In this document: positions 16,651-25,770 of the stretch, in pieces
Numbering within the stretch: the first letter of the stretch is position 1
How the letters are laid out: each line of letters begins with the position of its first letter
Assembly (NCBI RefSeq): GCF_027531705.1
Contig: NZ_JAPZSP010000001.1
Coordinates: 43,556-107,555, forward strand
DNA length: 64,000 nucleotides
Reading direction: 5' to 3'
From: Flavobacterium sp.
GTDB lineage: Bacteria > Bacteroidota > Bacteroidia > Flavobacteriales > Flavobacteriaceae
Notes under the pieces: generated by a model
The model's input: the letters and a program-made list of their open reading frames with translations, nothing else
What the model was told of the DNA's origin: nothing
The model's database searches: none
Program-made: the position numbers and the translations under genes

Positions 16651-17322
16651 CTATTTTGGCTGATTTATCATATTGAAAAAATCGTTTCTATTTTCTTTTT
16701 CATTAAAAATTCCACCGTATTGAATAGTCGAAGTATAACTAGATTCATCTTTAATTCCGCGACTTGATACACATAAATGGGTTGCTTCCATAACAACAAT
16801 TACATTATCTGTTTCCAGAACTGTTTTTAACTCGTTGTATATTTGCATAATCAAACGCTCTTGCACTTGAGGGCGACGAGAATAATAATCTACAATTCTA
16901 TTCAATTTAGACAATCCTATAACTTTTCCGCTAGAAACATAACCAATATGAGCTTTTCCAACTATTGGTAAAAAATGATGTTCACAGGTTGAGTTAAAAC
17001 TAATATTGGCTTCAACCAACATTTTATCATAGTTATAGCTATTGTCAAAAACCGAAATTTTTGGCTTATTTGCAGGGTTCAAACCAGAAAAAATTTCTTG
17101 AATAAACATTTTAGCTACTCGATGTGGAGTTCCTTGTAAACTGTCATCAGTCATATCTAATCCCATTTCTTCCATAATTATATGGAAATGCTTTTCGATG
17201 GTTTGCATTTTGTCAGCATCCGATTTATCAAATGCATCTGGACGCAATGGTGTATCAGCCGATGTCATTTGATGATTATCGCCAATCAATTCGTAAATTT
17301 CTTTTTCAATTAATGTGTTCAT
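16651..17322 (-). CDS. folE: GTP cyclohydrolase I
   Basis: This 223-residue enzyme converts GTP to 7,8-dihydroneopterin triphosphate, the first step of folate and pterin synthesis. The zinc site is formed by Cys 113, His 116 and Cys 184, in STCEHHFLPI and THLCVSSRG. The GLSKLNRIVDYYSRRPQVQER segment is the family core. The N-terminal 40 residues are the usual variable extension. A TAAATTTG box (17353-17360, minus strand) lies upstream. Confidence 0.95.
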   Translation of the reverse strand: MNTLIEKEIYELIGDNHQMTSADTPLRPDAFDKSDADKMQTIEKHFHIIMEEMGLDMTDDSLQGTPHRVAKMFIQEIFSGLNPANKPKISVFDNSYNYDKMLVEANISFNSTCEHHFLPIVGKAHIGYVSSGKVIGLSKLNRIVDYYSRRPQVQERLIMQIYNELKTVLETDNVIVVMEATHLCVSSRGIKDESSYTSTIQYGGIFNEKENRNDFFNMINQPK

Positions 17323-17479
17323 GGCTAAATGAGATTAAATTATTTTGTTGAACAAATTTACAAAAACTTTAAACAAATAATTTTATTTAACGTTTATTTA
17401 TTATTTATGCAACGATAAATATTTCTTATACCTACAAACAATTTAGGAAATACTTTGTTTCTTTGTGAAAAATAAAAAG

Positions 17480-18142
17480 ATGATAAAAGCCTATAATATT
17501 CACAAGTATTACAATAGTTTACACGTATTAAAAGGTGTTGATTTACATATAAAAAAAGGTGAAATTGTATCAATTGTAGGTGCTTCTGGTGCCGGAAAAA
17601 CAACTTTGCTTCAAATACTTGGAACATTAGACAAACCAAAAATTGAAAACGGAACTTCACTAACAATAAATAATGAAGAAGTTTTGAAAATGAATGACAA
17701 AGCCATTTCAAAATTTAGAAATCAACATTTGGGATTCATTTTTCAATTTCATCAATTATTACCTGAATTTACAGCTTTAGAAAATGTTTGTATTCCAGCT
17801 TATATCTTAGGAAAAGAAAAATCTGAAACCGAAAAAGAAGCCAAACGACTTCTGGAATATCTTGGTTTATCGCATAGAATTTCGCACAAACCAAACGAAC
17901 TTTCTGGTGGCGAACAACAACGTGTAGCGGTTGCAAGAGCATTGATAAACAAACCTGCCGTGATTTTTGCCGATGAACCCTCGGGAAATTTAGATACTGC
18001 TTCTGCTGAAAATTTACATAAACTGTTTTTTCAACTTCGTGACGAATTTGGTCAAACCTTTGTAATTGTAACTCACAACGAAGAATTAGCCAATATGGCG
18101 GATAGAAAATTAGTGATGGTTGATGGTAAAATTAGTGTTTAG
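17480..18142 (+). CDS. LolD-like ABC transporter ATP-binding protein
   Basis: This ATPase of about 220 residues has Walker [10 protein letters not shown] (34-42), the signature [15 protein letters not shown] and Walker [13 protein letters not shown]. These match the MacB/LolD group that powers lipoprotein release or macrolide-type efflux with FtsX-like permeases. I use the ATG at 17480 ([12 protein letters not shown]) rather than the in-frame GTG at 17465. No permease gene is adjacent, so it probably works with membrane components encoded elsewhere. Confidence 0.9.
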   Translation: MIKAYNIHKYYNSLHVLKGVDLHIKKGEIVSIVGASGAGKTTLLQILGTLDKPKIENGTSLTINNEEVLKMNDKAISKFRNQHLGFIFQFHQLLPEFTALENVCIPAYILGKEKSETEKEAKRLLEYLGLSHRISHKPNELSGGEQQRVAVARALINKPAVIFADEPSGNLDTASAENLHKLFFQLRDEFGQTFVIVTHNEELANMADRKLVMVDGKISV

Positions 18143-18154
18143 TAATCCTTTATA

Positions 18155-18928
18155 ATGATTAATTTGAACAAAAGCGACCTCAAATCTTTTCTTGATGAGA
18201 AAGTGGAACTTTACAACAATCCAACTTTTATAGAATCAGATCCAATTCAAATTCCACATGCTTTTTCTTTGAAAGAAGATATTGAAATTGCAGGTTTTCT
18301 GGCAGCAACAATTGCTTGGGGAAATCGCAAAATGATTATCAATAACGCCAAAAAGATGATGGATTTGATGGGCAATTCACCTTACGATTTTGTACTAAAT
18401 CATCAAGAATACCAACTTGAAAAACTCGATAATTTTGTACACAGAACTTTTAATGGTGGCGATTTTAAAACGTTTATTCTTTGTCTAAAAAATATTTACA
18501 ATAACCACAACGGTTTGGAAGCTGTTTTTTCCAATTATGCCGAAAAGGATTCGATGCAAAAAAGCATATCAAATTTCAAACAAATTTTCTTTGAAGTTGA
18601 ACATCAAAATCGAACACAAAAGCATATTTCTGATCCTCTGAATAATTCGGCTGCAAAGCGAATCAATATGTTTCTCCGTTGGATGGTTCGTCAAGACAAA
18701 AAAGGCGTTGATTTTGGCATTTGGAAAAGCATTTCGCCTTCACAATTATCTTGTCCACTTGATGTTCATTCAGGAAATGTTGCAAGAAAATTAGAACTTC
18801 TTTCAAGAAAACAAAACGATGCAAAAGCCTTGTCGGAACTCGATACTAATTTGCGATTACAAGACAAAAATGATCCTGTAAAATACGATTTTGCGTTATT
18901 TGGTCTTGGTGTTTTTGAAAAGTTTTAG
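18155..18928 (+). CDS. TIGR02757 family protein
   Basis: This 257-residue protein has the N-terminal LKSFLDEKVELYNNPTFIESDPIQIPH block and the C-terminal CPLDVHSGNVARKLELLSRKQND block of the TIGR02757 family, common in Bacteroidota. It is soluble, with helices resembling HhH-GPD DNA glycosylases in places (PLDVHSGNVARKL). The activity is not established. It lies 12 bases after the ABC ATPase gene and is probably co-transcribed with it. Confidence 0.85.
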   Translation: MINLNKSDLKSFLDEKVELYNNPTFIESDPIQIPHAFSLKEDIEIAGFLAATIAWGNRKMIINNAKKMMDLMGNSPYDFVLNHQEYQLEKLDNFVHRTFNGGDFKTFILCLKNIYNNHNGLEAVFSNYAEKDSMQKSISNFKQIFFEVEHQNRTQKHISDPLNNSAAKRINMFLRWMVRQDKKGVDFGIWKSISPSQLSCPLDVHSGNVARKLELLSRKQNDAKALSELDTNLRLQDKNDPVKYDFALFGLGVFEKF

Positions 18929-18935
18929 ATTGTTT

Positions 18936-19063
18936 TTTACACGAATTTCACCAATTTTCACGAATTTAAAATACAATTTAAAATTACACAAATTCATTAA
19001 TAATTACAATTTGTGAAATTAACAAAGATGCATTTTCGTGCAAATTCGTGAAATTCGTGTAAA
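18936..19063. repeat. Large imperfect inverted repeat built of TTCGTGAAAT words
   Basis: The left arm (18936-18967) reads TTTACACGAATTTCAC followed by variants of the same 10-base word. The right arm (19032-19063) is its near reverse complement, with three iterations such as AAATTCGTGAAATTCGTG. An inner CACAAATT/AATTTGTG pair (18987-18994, 19008-19015) extends the symmetry. The element fills the space between the TIGR02757 stop and the DEAD-box gene promoter region. Confidence 0.75.
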
Positions 19064-19113
19064 CCAACAAAACCGTGAAAAACTTCTCACTAGAAAATCA
19101 ATTTTAAAAACCC

Positions 19114-19121
19114 TATCTTTG
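19114..19121 (+). promoter_or_regulatory. Candidate -7 box of the DEAD-box helicase gene
   Basis: TATCTTTG fits TAnnTTTG and lies 16 bases before the ATG at 19138. No good TTTG box was found upstream at the expected spacing. Confidence 0.45.
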
Positions 19122-19137
19122 CACAAAATTCAAGCAA

Positions 19138-20487
19138 ATGAGCACTTTTGAGCAATTCAATCTTCCAAAATCCGTACAAAAAGCAATAGACGAATTGGGT
19201 TTTACAACTCCTACTCCTATTCAGGAAAAATCGTTTGCCGTGATAATGTCAGGTCGCGATATGATGGGAATTGCACAAACAGGAACAGGAAAAACCTTTG
19301 CCTACTTGCTACCATTGCTGAAACTTTACAAGTTTACACCAACCAATACACCTAAAATTGTAATTCTAGTTCCAACACGTGAATTAGTGGTGCAAGTAGT
19401 CGAAGAAGTTGAGAAATTAACCAAATACATGTCGGTTAAAACACTCGGAATTTATGGTGGCGTAAACATCAACACGCAAAAGAAAGCCGTTTTTGACGGA
19501 ATAGATATTTTGGTTGGAACTCCAGGACGCGTAATGGATTTAGCTTTAGATGCTTACATACGATTTGACGAAACACAAAAATTGGTTATTGACGAATTTG
19601 ATGAAATGCTAAATTTGGGTTTCAGACCACAAATCACTTCGATTTTGTCGATGATGAAAACCAAACGTCAAAACATTTTGTTTTCGGCAACCATGACAGA
19701 TGAAGTAGATCAAGTTTTGAATGATTATTTCGATTTTCCTGAAGAAGTAACTCTTGCAGCATCTGGAACACCGTTAGAAAATATTACTCAATTAGTTTAT
19801 AAAGTTCAAAATTTTAATACCAAAATCAATTTACTGAAACATTTGTTGCAGAATGATGAATCTATGAGTCGTATTTTGGTTTTTGTCAATAACAAAAAGA
19901 TTTCCGACATGCTTCATGAGCGAATTGAAGCTGAATTTGAAGGGCAATTTGGTATCATTCACTCTAATAAATCTCAAAATTACAGATTAAATACGATGGC
20001 TAGTTTTCAAAAAGGAAATTTGCGTGGTTTAATCACAACAGACGTTATGGCTCGTGGTTTGGATATTTCAAATATTACACACGTTATCAACTTTGAAATG
20101 CCCGAAGAACCAGAATTATACATGCACAGAATTGGTAGAACTGGTCGTGCCGATGCCAATGGAACTGCTATAAGTTTTTACACAAACCGTGAGGAAGAAG
20201 TTAAAATTGAGATTGAATTATTGATGAATCGTGAGTTGAATCCAGAAGTTTTTCCTAAAGAAGTTGAAATTTCTACTCATTTGATTGGTCCAGAAAAAGA
20301 CAAAGAAAAAATCAAATTTTTACTCAAAAAACCAAAATTAGAAGGTGAAGGCGCTTTTCATGAAAAAGCCAAGAAAAACACCAAAGTAAATCTCGGCGGA
20401 CCATCGAAAACAAAGAAAAAAACATCGGGTTCTGTCAACCGAAATATGTTGCGCGAACAAAATAAAAAAAGAGCAAAGAAAAAATAA
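19138..20487 (+). CDS. DEAD-box RNA helicase
   Basis: This 449-residue ATP-dependent RNA helicase contains the Q motif (FNLPKSVQKAIDELGFTTPTPIQ), Walker A AQTGTGKT (46-53), PTREL, GTPGR, and motif II written DEFD (151-154) instead of DEAD. SAT and HRIGRTGR follow in the second RecA domain. A basic tail (KKNTKVNLGG to KKRAKKK) probably binds RNA. It resembles RhlE/CsdA-type helicases of ribosome assembly or mRNA decay; the exact subgroup is not resolved. The upstream region carries a candidate -7 box and a large inverted repeat. Confidence 0.93.
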   Translation: MSTFEQFNLPKSVQKAIDELGFTTPTPIQEKSFAVIMSGRDMMGIAQTGTGKTFAYLLPLLKLYKFTPTNTPKIVILVPTRELVVQVVEEVEKLTKYMSVKTLGIYGGVNINTQKKAVFDGIDILVGTPGRVMDLALDAYIRFDETQKLVIDEFDEMLNLGFRPQITSILSMMKTKRQNILFSATMTDEVDQVLNDYFDFPEEVTLAASGTPLENITQLVYKVQNFNTKINLLKHLLQNDESMSRILVFVNNKKISDMLHERIEAEFEGQFGIIHSNKSQNYRLNTMASFQKGNLRGLITTDVMARGLDISNITHVINFEMPEEPELYMHRIGRTGRADANGTAISFYTNREEEVKIEIELLMNRELNPEVFPKEVEISTHLIGPEKDKEKIKFLLKKPKLEGEGAFHEKAKKNTKVNLGGPSKTKKKTSGSVNRNMLREQNKKRAKKK

Positions 20488-20531
20488 AACACTATATTTG
20501 TTTCACTGTTTAATTTTAATTGTTTATAAAT

Positions 20532-20774
20532 ATGGATTTAGAGGCGAAAAAATTACATTTTATTGAAGAATTTCTAAAAATTAATGATGTAAAGATTATT
20601 GATAAATTAGAAAAAGTAATCAATATTAGTTTTAATAAAACTTCTAAAAAGACTGAAACACCAATGTCTTTAGAAGAATTTACTAAAACAATTGATATTT
20701 CACATAAGCAACATTTAAACGACGAAACTTTAACTGAAGAAGAAGTTGATACACTTATTGATTCTTGGAAATGA
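20532..20774 (+). CDS. Probable antitoxin of a RelE/ParE-type module
   Basis: This protein of about 80 residues is acidic and helical, with a C-terminal LTEEEVDTLIDSWK segment typical of Bacteroidota antitoxins paired with RelE/ParE toxins. The ATG at 20532 (MDLEAKK) is preferred over 20520. Its stop overlaps the toxin ATG as ATGA, the usual coupling in such modules. The role is inferred mainly from the partner. Confidence 0.75.
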   Translation: MDLEAKKLHFIEEFLKINDVKIIDKLEKVINISFNKTSKKTETPMSLEEFTKTIDISHKQHLNDETLTEEEVDTLIDSWK

Positions 20775-21052
20775 AAATAGTTTGGTCAATTTTTGCTACA
20801 AAACAATTGAAAAAAATTAGAGAAAGCTATTCTCAAAATACAATTTCAAATATTATAATACGAACAAAAGCTTTAAAAGAATTTCCTTTTATTGGACAAA
20901 AGGAAGAATTATTAAATTTTAGAAATGAGGATTTTAGGTATTTAATTGAAGGCAAATTCAAAATAATTTATTGTGTTGACAAAGAAACAATTCGTATTTA
21001 TTCAGTTTTTCACACTAAACAAAATCCAGAAAAAATCAAAAATTTAGATTAA
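20771..21052 (+). CDS. RelE/ParE-family toxin
   Basis: This protein of about 94 residues has the compact RelE/ParE fold pattern. It starts MKIVWSIFATKQLKKI, has a central helix with ALKEFPFIGQKEE, then FRYLIEGKFKIIYCVD and RIYSVFHTKQNPEKI. RelE members cleave mRNA on ribosomes and ParE members poison gyrase; the sequence alone does not separate them. I use the ATG overlapping the antitoxin stop rather than the TTG six bases upstream. The module sits three bases before the BatA-like gene. Confidence 0.85.
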   Translation: MKIVWSIFATKQLKKIRESYSQNTISNIIIRTKALKEFPFIGQKEELLNFRNEDFRYLIEGKFKIIYCVDKETIRIYSVFHTKQNPEKIKNLD

Positions 21053-21055
21053 AAA

Positions 21056-22996
21056 ATGCAATTTAAACACCCAGAAATTCTCTACTTCTTATTTTTATTG
21101 GTTATTCCAATTCTGGTTCACTTATTTCAATTACGTCGTTTCAAAAAAGAATATTTTACCAATGTTAAAATTCTAAAAGAACTTTCTATTCAAACCAGAA
21201 AAAGTTCTAAACTAAAAAAATGGTTGCTTCTTGCGACACGTTTATTATTGCTGGCATCTGTCATCATTGCTTTTGCACAACCATTTTTTACAGCAAAAGA
21301 CAGCAAAAACGCTTCCAACGAACTTTATATCATTCTCGATAATTCATACAGTATGCAAGCCAAAGGTCAAAAAGGCGAATTACTAAAACGTGCTGTTGAA
21401 GATTTACTAGAGCATGCTCCTGAAAATCAGAGTCTTTCTTTACTTACCAATTCGGAAAATTTTTGGAATACCGATATAAAATCGATTCAAAAAGAATTAC
21501 AGAATTTAAAATACAGTGCAACTGCCTTCAATCTGGAAAGTGTTCTCAATCAAGTAAAAGCCAGAAAATCAGCCTTTGGTAAAGATGTTGTGATTATAAC
21601 AGATGCAGTTGGATTAGAAGGTAAACAATTGAGTAGCATCAATAAAGATTTGAATACTTTGTTTGTAGTTCCAAAAGCAGAACAGAAAAATAATATTTCA
21701 ATTGATAGTGTTTTTATCAATCAAACGCTGGATAATTTTTATGAAATTGGTGTCAAATTAACTACTTATGGTGATGATTTGAAAGAAATTCCGATTGGTT
21801 TGTACAACAAAGAAAAATTGGTTGCTAAAACATTGGTTAAATTAGAATCGAAAAGTAAAACAATGAATTTTACGATTCCGAAAGAAGATTTTAATGGCTA
21901 TTTTTCTATTTCTGATAATGGTTTGGATTATGATAATCAATTGTATTTCAGTATTTCAAAACCAGAAAAGAAAAATGTAATTAGCATTGGTGAAACAGAG
22001 AAAAGCAATTTTTTAAGTAGAATTTATACAAGTGATGAATTTGAATATAAAAACTTTCCAATAGAAAATTTAGATTACAACAGCCTTGAAAAACAAGATG
22101 CCATTGTGTTGAATGAGCTAAAAGAAATTCCACAAGCCTTACAAACAACTTTAAAATCATTTGTTGAAAAAGGCGGAAATTTGGTAATCATTCCAGCAAC
22201 AGAAAGTTCGCTACCAAATTTGAATAGTTTTCTTTCAAACATTGCAAATATGCAGTTTGGGGCGGTTTCTACATCTGAAAAAATGGTAACCAAAATTCAT
22301 TTTAATCATCCGTTATTTCAATCGGTTTTCGATAAAAAAATTGATAATTTTCAATATCCAAACACAAAAAGTGCTTTTACCATTTCAAGTGCAACACCAG
22401 CGATTTTGAGTTACCAAGACCAATCTTCATTTTTGACTGCAAAGTCTAATGGAATTTCGACCGTTTATGTTTTTGCAGCAGCTATTAATAAAACAAATTC
22501 CAACTTTCAGAATTCACCGTTAATTGTACCAACTTTTTACAACATGGCACAAAATGACCAAAAAACGGGTGTAGTTTCGATGAAAATTGGTGAAAACAAT
22601 CCGTTTATAGTTGATGTCGAATTGGCAAAAGATGAGATTTTAGAAGTAAAAAGCACTTCGAAAACGACAGGCGAAATATTCATTCCGGTACAACAAATTT
22701 TGAATAATAAAGCCAAAATGACGTTTAACGATTTGCCAAAAGAAGCTGGAAATTATGGCGTTTTTAATCAAAATAAATTAATCAAGAACATAAGTTTTAA
22801 CTATTCAAGAACTGAAGGAAACATTGATAAATCTAACATTGATGCTCTTTCTAATTACAAAATAGTGGAATCAATCGAATCTGTTTTTGACACATTAAAG
22901 TTTGATCGCCAAGATACTTCAATATGGAAATGGTTTGTTTTCTTAACCTTGCTTTTTCTGGTGTTGGAAATACTAATTCAAAAATTTGTGAAATAG
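21056..22996 (+). CDS. BatA-type N-terminal membrane protein with VWA-like domain
   Basis: This 646-residue protein starts with the BatA N-terminal signature (FKHPEILYFLFLLVIPILVHLFQLRRFKK-type hydrophobic segment, then LLLATRLLLLASVIIAFAQPFF), giving two membrane spans. A VWA-like domain begins at ELYIILDNSYSMQAKG (DxSxS metal site). A large periplasmic region and a final membrane helix (about 623-643) follow. Bacteroidota encode this next to dihydroorotase-like genes. It is probably an envelope-stability or aerotolerance-related protein; the function is not defined. Confidence 0.87.
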   Translation: MQFKHPEILYFLFLLVIPILVHLFQLRRFKKEYFTNVKILKELSIQTRKSSKLKKWLLLATRLLLLASVIIAFAQPFFTAKDSKNASNELYIILDNSYSMQAKGQKGELLKRAVEDLLEHAPENQSLSLLTNSENFWNTDIKSIQKELQNLKYSATAFNLESVLNQVKARKSAFGKDVVIITDAVGLEGKQLSSINKDLNTLFVVPKAEQKNNISIDSVFINQTLDNFYEIGVKLTTYGDDLKEIPIGLYNKEKLVAKTLVKLESKSKTMNFTIPKEDFNGYFSISDNGLDYDNQLYFSISKPEKKNVISIGETEKSNFLSRIYTSDEFEYKNFPIENLDYNSLEKQDAIVLNELKEIPQALQTTLKSFVEKGGNLVIIPATESSLPNLNSFLSNIANMQFGAVSTSEKMVTKIHFNHPLFQSVFDKKIDNFQYPNTKSAFTISSATPAILSYQDQSSFLTAKSNGISTVYVFAAAINKTNSNFQNSPLIVPTFYNMAQNDQKTGVVSMKIGENNPFIVDVELAKDEILEVKSTSKTTGEIFIPVQQILNNKAKMTFNDLPKEAGNYGVFNQNKLIKNISFNYSRTEGNIDKSNIDALSNYKIVESIESVFDTLKFDRQDTSIWKWFVFLTLLFLVLEILIQKFVK

Positions 22997-23012
22997 ACTA
23001 AAAATTAAAACT

Positions 23013-24266
23013 ATGAAACTAATTATTAGAGAAGCCAAGATTATCGACTCACAAAGTTCTTTTCATAACCAAACGGTCGATTTGCAAATTGAAAATGGAA
23101 TTTTGACTAAAATTGGTGCCAAACTTTCAAACGAAAACAATTTTGAAGAACTAAAATTAGATAATCTTCATGTTTCACAAGGTTGGTTTGATAGTAGTGT
23201 AAGTCTAGGTGAACCCGGATTTGAAGACCGAGAAACTATAGAAAATGGTTTGAATGTGGCTGCCAAAAATGGGTTTACAGCAATAGCATTACAACCCAAC
23301 TCCTACCCGATTATTGATAACCAATCGCAAGTAAATTTTGTAAAATCAAAAGCGCAAAATAAAGCAACCGATATATATCCGATTGGCGCTTTGACCAAAA
23401 ATAGTGAAGGAAAAGATTTGGCAGAACTTTACGATATGAAAAACGCTGGATCAGTTGCTTTTGGCGATTATGGAAAGAATCTAGACAATTCCAATTTGCT
23501 AAAAATAGCTTTACAATACACACAAGATTTTGACGGATTGGTTATAGCTTTTTCGCAAGATGCCAATATCAAAGGAAATGGTGTTGCCAATGAAGGAATA
23601 GTTTCAACAAGATTAGGATTAAAAGGAATTCCGAATTTGGCTGAAGAATTATTGGTGGCCAGAAATCTTTTTATACTTGAATATACTGGTGGAAAGCTAC
23701 ATATTCCAACCATTTCAACAGCAAAATCAGTTACTTTGATAAAAGAAGCAAAAGCCAAAGGTTTGAAAGTAACTTGTAGTGTTGCCGTGCACCATTTGGT
23801 AATGACAGATGAAAAATTAGACGGATTTGATACACGTTATAAAGTTTCGCCACCTTTGCGAAATGAAGCAGATAGAAAAGCATTACTTGAAGGTGTTTTG
23901 GATGGTACAATCGACATGATAACTTCTGATCACAATCCTATTGACATTGAACACAAAAAAATGGAATTTGATTTGGCTAAAAATGGCACAATCGGACTTG
24001 AAAGTGCTTTCGGAAGTTTGCTAACAGTGCTTCCGCTTGAAGTTGTGGTTTCCAAATTAACTTCAGGAAAAAGCTTATTCGGAATTGAAAATCAAAGTAT
24101 AAAAGAAGGTTCTATAGCAACAATCACACTTTTCAATCCTTCAACAGAATCAATTTTTACAAAAGAAAACATTCTTTCAAAATCAAAAAATTCCGCTTTT
24201 ATTGGACAACCGATGAAAGGAAAAGTTTATGGAATTGTCAATAACAAACAATTAATTTTAGCCTAA
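23013..24266 (+). CDS. Dihydroorotase homologue lacking metal ligands
   Basis: This 417-residue amidohydrolase-fold protein aligns with the PyrC/multifunctional dihydroorotase family throughout (EPGFEDRETIENG, HHLVMTDEKL, TSDHNPIDIEHKK, GTIGLESAF). The zinc HxH after Asp 60 is replaced by Ser 62 and Ser 64 (DSSVSLGEPG). The usual HVxHxST reads HIPTIST, with Thr 233 in place of a zinc His, and the H of the HxED-type segment appears as Ser 181. Asp 306 is kept. Catalysis is therefore unlikely. It resembles PyrC-prime proteins that support aspartate transcarbamoylase structurally. A functional pyrC should exist elsewhere. Confidence 0.88.
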   Translation: MKLIIREAKIIDSQSSFHNQTVDLQIENGILTKIGAKLSNENNFEELKLDNLHVSQGWFDSSVSLGEPGFEDRETIENGLNVAAKNGFTAIALQPNSYPIIDNQSQVNFVKSKAQNKATDIYPIGALTKNSEGKDLAELYDMKNAGSVAFGDYGKNLDNSNLLKIALQYTQDFDGLVIAFSQDANIKGNGVANEGIVSTRLGLKGIPNLAEELLVARNLFILEYTGGKLHIPTISTAKSVTLIKEAKAKGLKVTCSVAVHHLVMTDEKLDGFDTRYKVSPPLRNEADRKALLEGVLDGTIDMITSDHNPIDIEHKKMEFDLAKNGTIGLESAFGSLLTVLPLEVVVSKLTSGKSLFGIENQSIKEGSIATITLFNPSTESIFTKENILSKSKNSAFIGQPMKGKVYGIVNNKQLILA

Positions 24267-24589
24267 TGGACAAACAAACAATTGATGCTGGAAAATCAGC
24301 AGCCATAACTAGTTATATTTTAATTGTAGGCGTTTTAATAGCTATGTCGATGAATGCTGAACCGAAAAATCCATTTGCAGCATTTCATATTCGTCAATCA
24401 TTAGGATTATCTATTTTATTTGTTTCACTAGGATTGATAATAAGTAATTTTGATAACATAATGATTTCGTCATCAATGTGGTTATTTGTTTCAATATTAT
24501 GGACTTACGGTATTTTTACTGCTATAAAAGGTGAAATGAGACCAATTCCGCTTTTGGGAGTTTTTTTTCAAAAATGGTTAAAATCTTAG
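24266..24589 (+). CDS. Small Tic20/DUF4870-like membrane protein
   Basis: This 107-residue protein has three hydrophobic helices (about 12-28, 45-63 and 68-86). The motif FAAFHIRQSLGLSIL and the ending MRPIPLLGVFFQKW match the DUF4870/Tic20-like pattern. The start codon overlaps the previous stop by one base (TAATG), so it is translationally coupled to the dihydroorotase homologue. A paralogue lies at 30616-30942. Function is unknown. Confidence 0.8.
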   Translation: MDKQTIDAGKSAAITSYILIVGVLIAMSMNAEPKNPFAAFHIRQSLGLSILFVSLGLIISNFDNIMISSSMWLFVSILWTYGIFTAIKGEMRPIPLLGVFFQKWLKS

Positions 24590-24609
24590 AAAGACAAAAA
24601 AACTAAATT

Positions 24610-25248
24610 ATGAGTTTACATTATATTATTAGAGAACCGAAAATTAAATTAGAAAAAAATCCGTTGTTGCTGTTGCTACATGGTTATGGTAGCAATGAAG
24701 AAGATTTATTTTCGTTTGCGAGTGAACTTCCTGATACTTATTATGTTGTTTCAGCTCGCGCACCTTATGATATGATGTACGGAAGTTATGCTTGGTATGC
24801 TATCAACTTTGATGCTGATGAAAATAAATTTTCTGATATAAATCAAGCTAAGCAATCTCGTGATTTGATTGCAAATTTCATTGATGAATTGATTGCAAAA
24901 TATCCAATTGATGCGCAAAATGTAAGTTTAATTGGTTTTAGCCAAGGTTCGATTTTGAGTTACGCCGTGGCGTTATCTTATCCAGAAAAAATTCAACGTG
25001 TTGTGGCTATGAGCGGTTATTTGAATACTGAAATGGCAACAGAAAATTTTGAGAAAAATGATTTTTCAAATTTAAAAATATTCGCTTCTCACGGAACTGT
25101 TGACCAAGTAATTCCAGTAGATTGGGCTAGAAAAGTTGCTCCAGCACTAACAGAAATAGGAATTCCAGTTGTTTACAAAGAATATCCTATTGGTCACGGC
25201 GTTTCACCACAAAATTTTTATGATTTTAAAAATTGGTTGGAGAATTAG
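24610..25248 (+). CDS. Phospholipase/carboxylesterase-type hydrolase
   Basis: This 212-residue alpha/beta hydrolase is of the esterase/lysophospholipase type (YpfH-like). It has LLLHGYGSNEED near the N-terminus, nucleophile Ser 111 in GFSQGS, catalytic Asp in HGTVDQVIPV and His in YPIGHGVSP. There is no signal peptide, so it is cytoplasmic. It is the last gene of a probable operon with the BatA-like, dihydroorotase-like and Tic20-like genes. The natural substrate is unknown. Confidence 0.9.
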   Translation: MSLHYIIREPKIKLEKNPLLLLLHGYGSNEEDLFSFASELPDTYYVVSARAPYDMMYGSYAWYAINFDADENKFSDINQAKQSRDLIANFIDELIAKYPIDAQNVSLIGFSQGSILSYAVALSYPEKIQRVVAMSGYLNTEMATENFEKNDFSNLKIFASHGTVDQVIPVDWARKVAPALTEIGIPVVYKEYPIGHGVSPQNFYDFKNWLEN

Positions 25249-25260
25249 AATCGTTTAGCA

Positions 25261-25743
25261 TTAATTTTCTTTAACGAAATAATATCCTTTAGCTTTTAAG
25301 TACGAAGCCGTTTCATCTTTGGAAAAGTTAAAAACTTGGTTTGCTCTTTTATCTTCAAAAAGCAAAGTAACTTTTTCATTTTCAAACTCATATCTTCCAG
25401 AAACTACTTCGCTTTCGTCTAATTCTGAATTGTAATTATCAAATTCAAACCAGCCATTAGTAAAAAAGCTGATTTTTATTGCGGCAGCATGTGGCGTAAA
25501 CCAATTTCCAAGAATTTCTTTATTTTTGTCTTCAAATTCAGCAAGTTCTTCTTCTAGTTGTTTATTTTCTTCAACTAGTTCATTAGTAGCTGAATCCAAA
25601 GTTTCAAAAGCAGTTTCAGTTGGTTTCATAACTTCTTTTGTTGCAATGCTATCCGTTTGTTTTACTTCTGCTTCAGTTTTTTTTGAATTGCAACTTGTAA
25701 TTATTATTACTAAAATTGCTAGTACGTTTGTAATTGATTTCAT
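25261..25743 (-). CDS. Putative lipoprotein with coiled-coil linker
   Basis: This 160-residue protein has a lipoprotein signal (LVIIITSCNS, Cys near residue 18). An acidic coiled-coil stretch follows (about 45-78, ELVEENKQLEEELAEFEDKN). The C-terminal beta-rich domain contains GNWFTPHAAAIKISFFTNGWF, reminiscent of small lipocalin-like or copper-resistance-type folds, but I do not assign one. It lies 27 bases downstream of the 1264-residue gene on the same strand. Confidence 0.7.
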   Translation of the reverse strand: MKSITNVLAILVIIITSCNSKKTEAEVKQTDSIATKEVMKPTETAFETLDSATNELVEENKQLEEELAEFEDKNKEILGNWFTPHAAAIKISFFTNGWFEFDNYNSELDESEVVSGRYEFENEKVTLLFEDKRANQVFNFSKDETASYLKAKGYYFVKEN

Positions 25744-25770
25744 TTAAAATAATTTTTTCTGGTGAAATTA

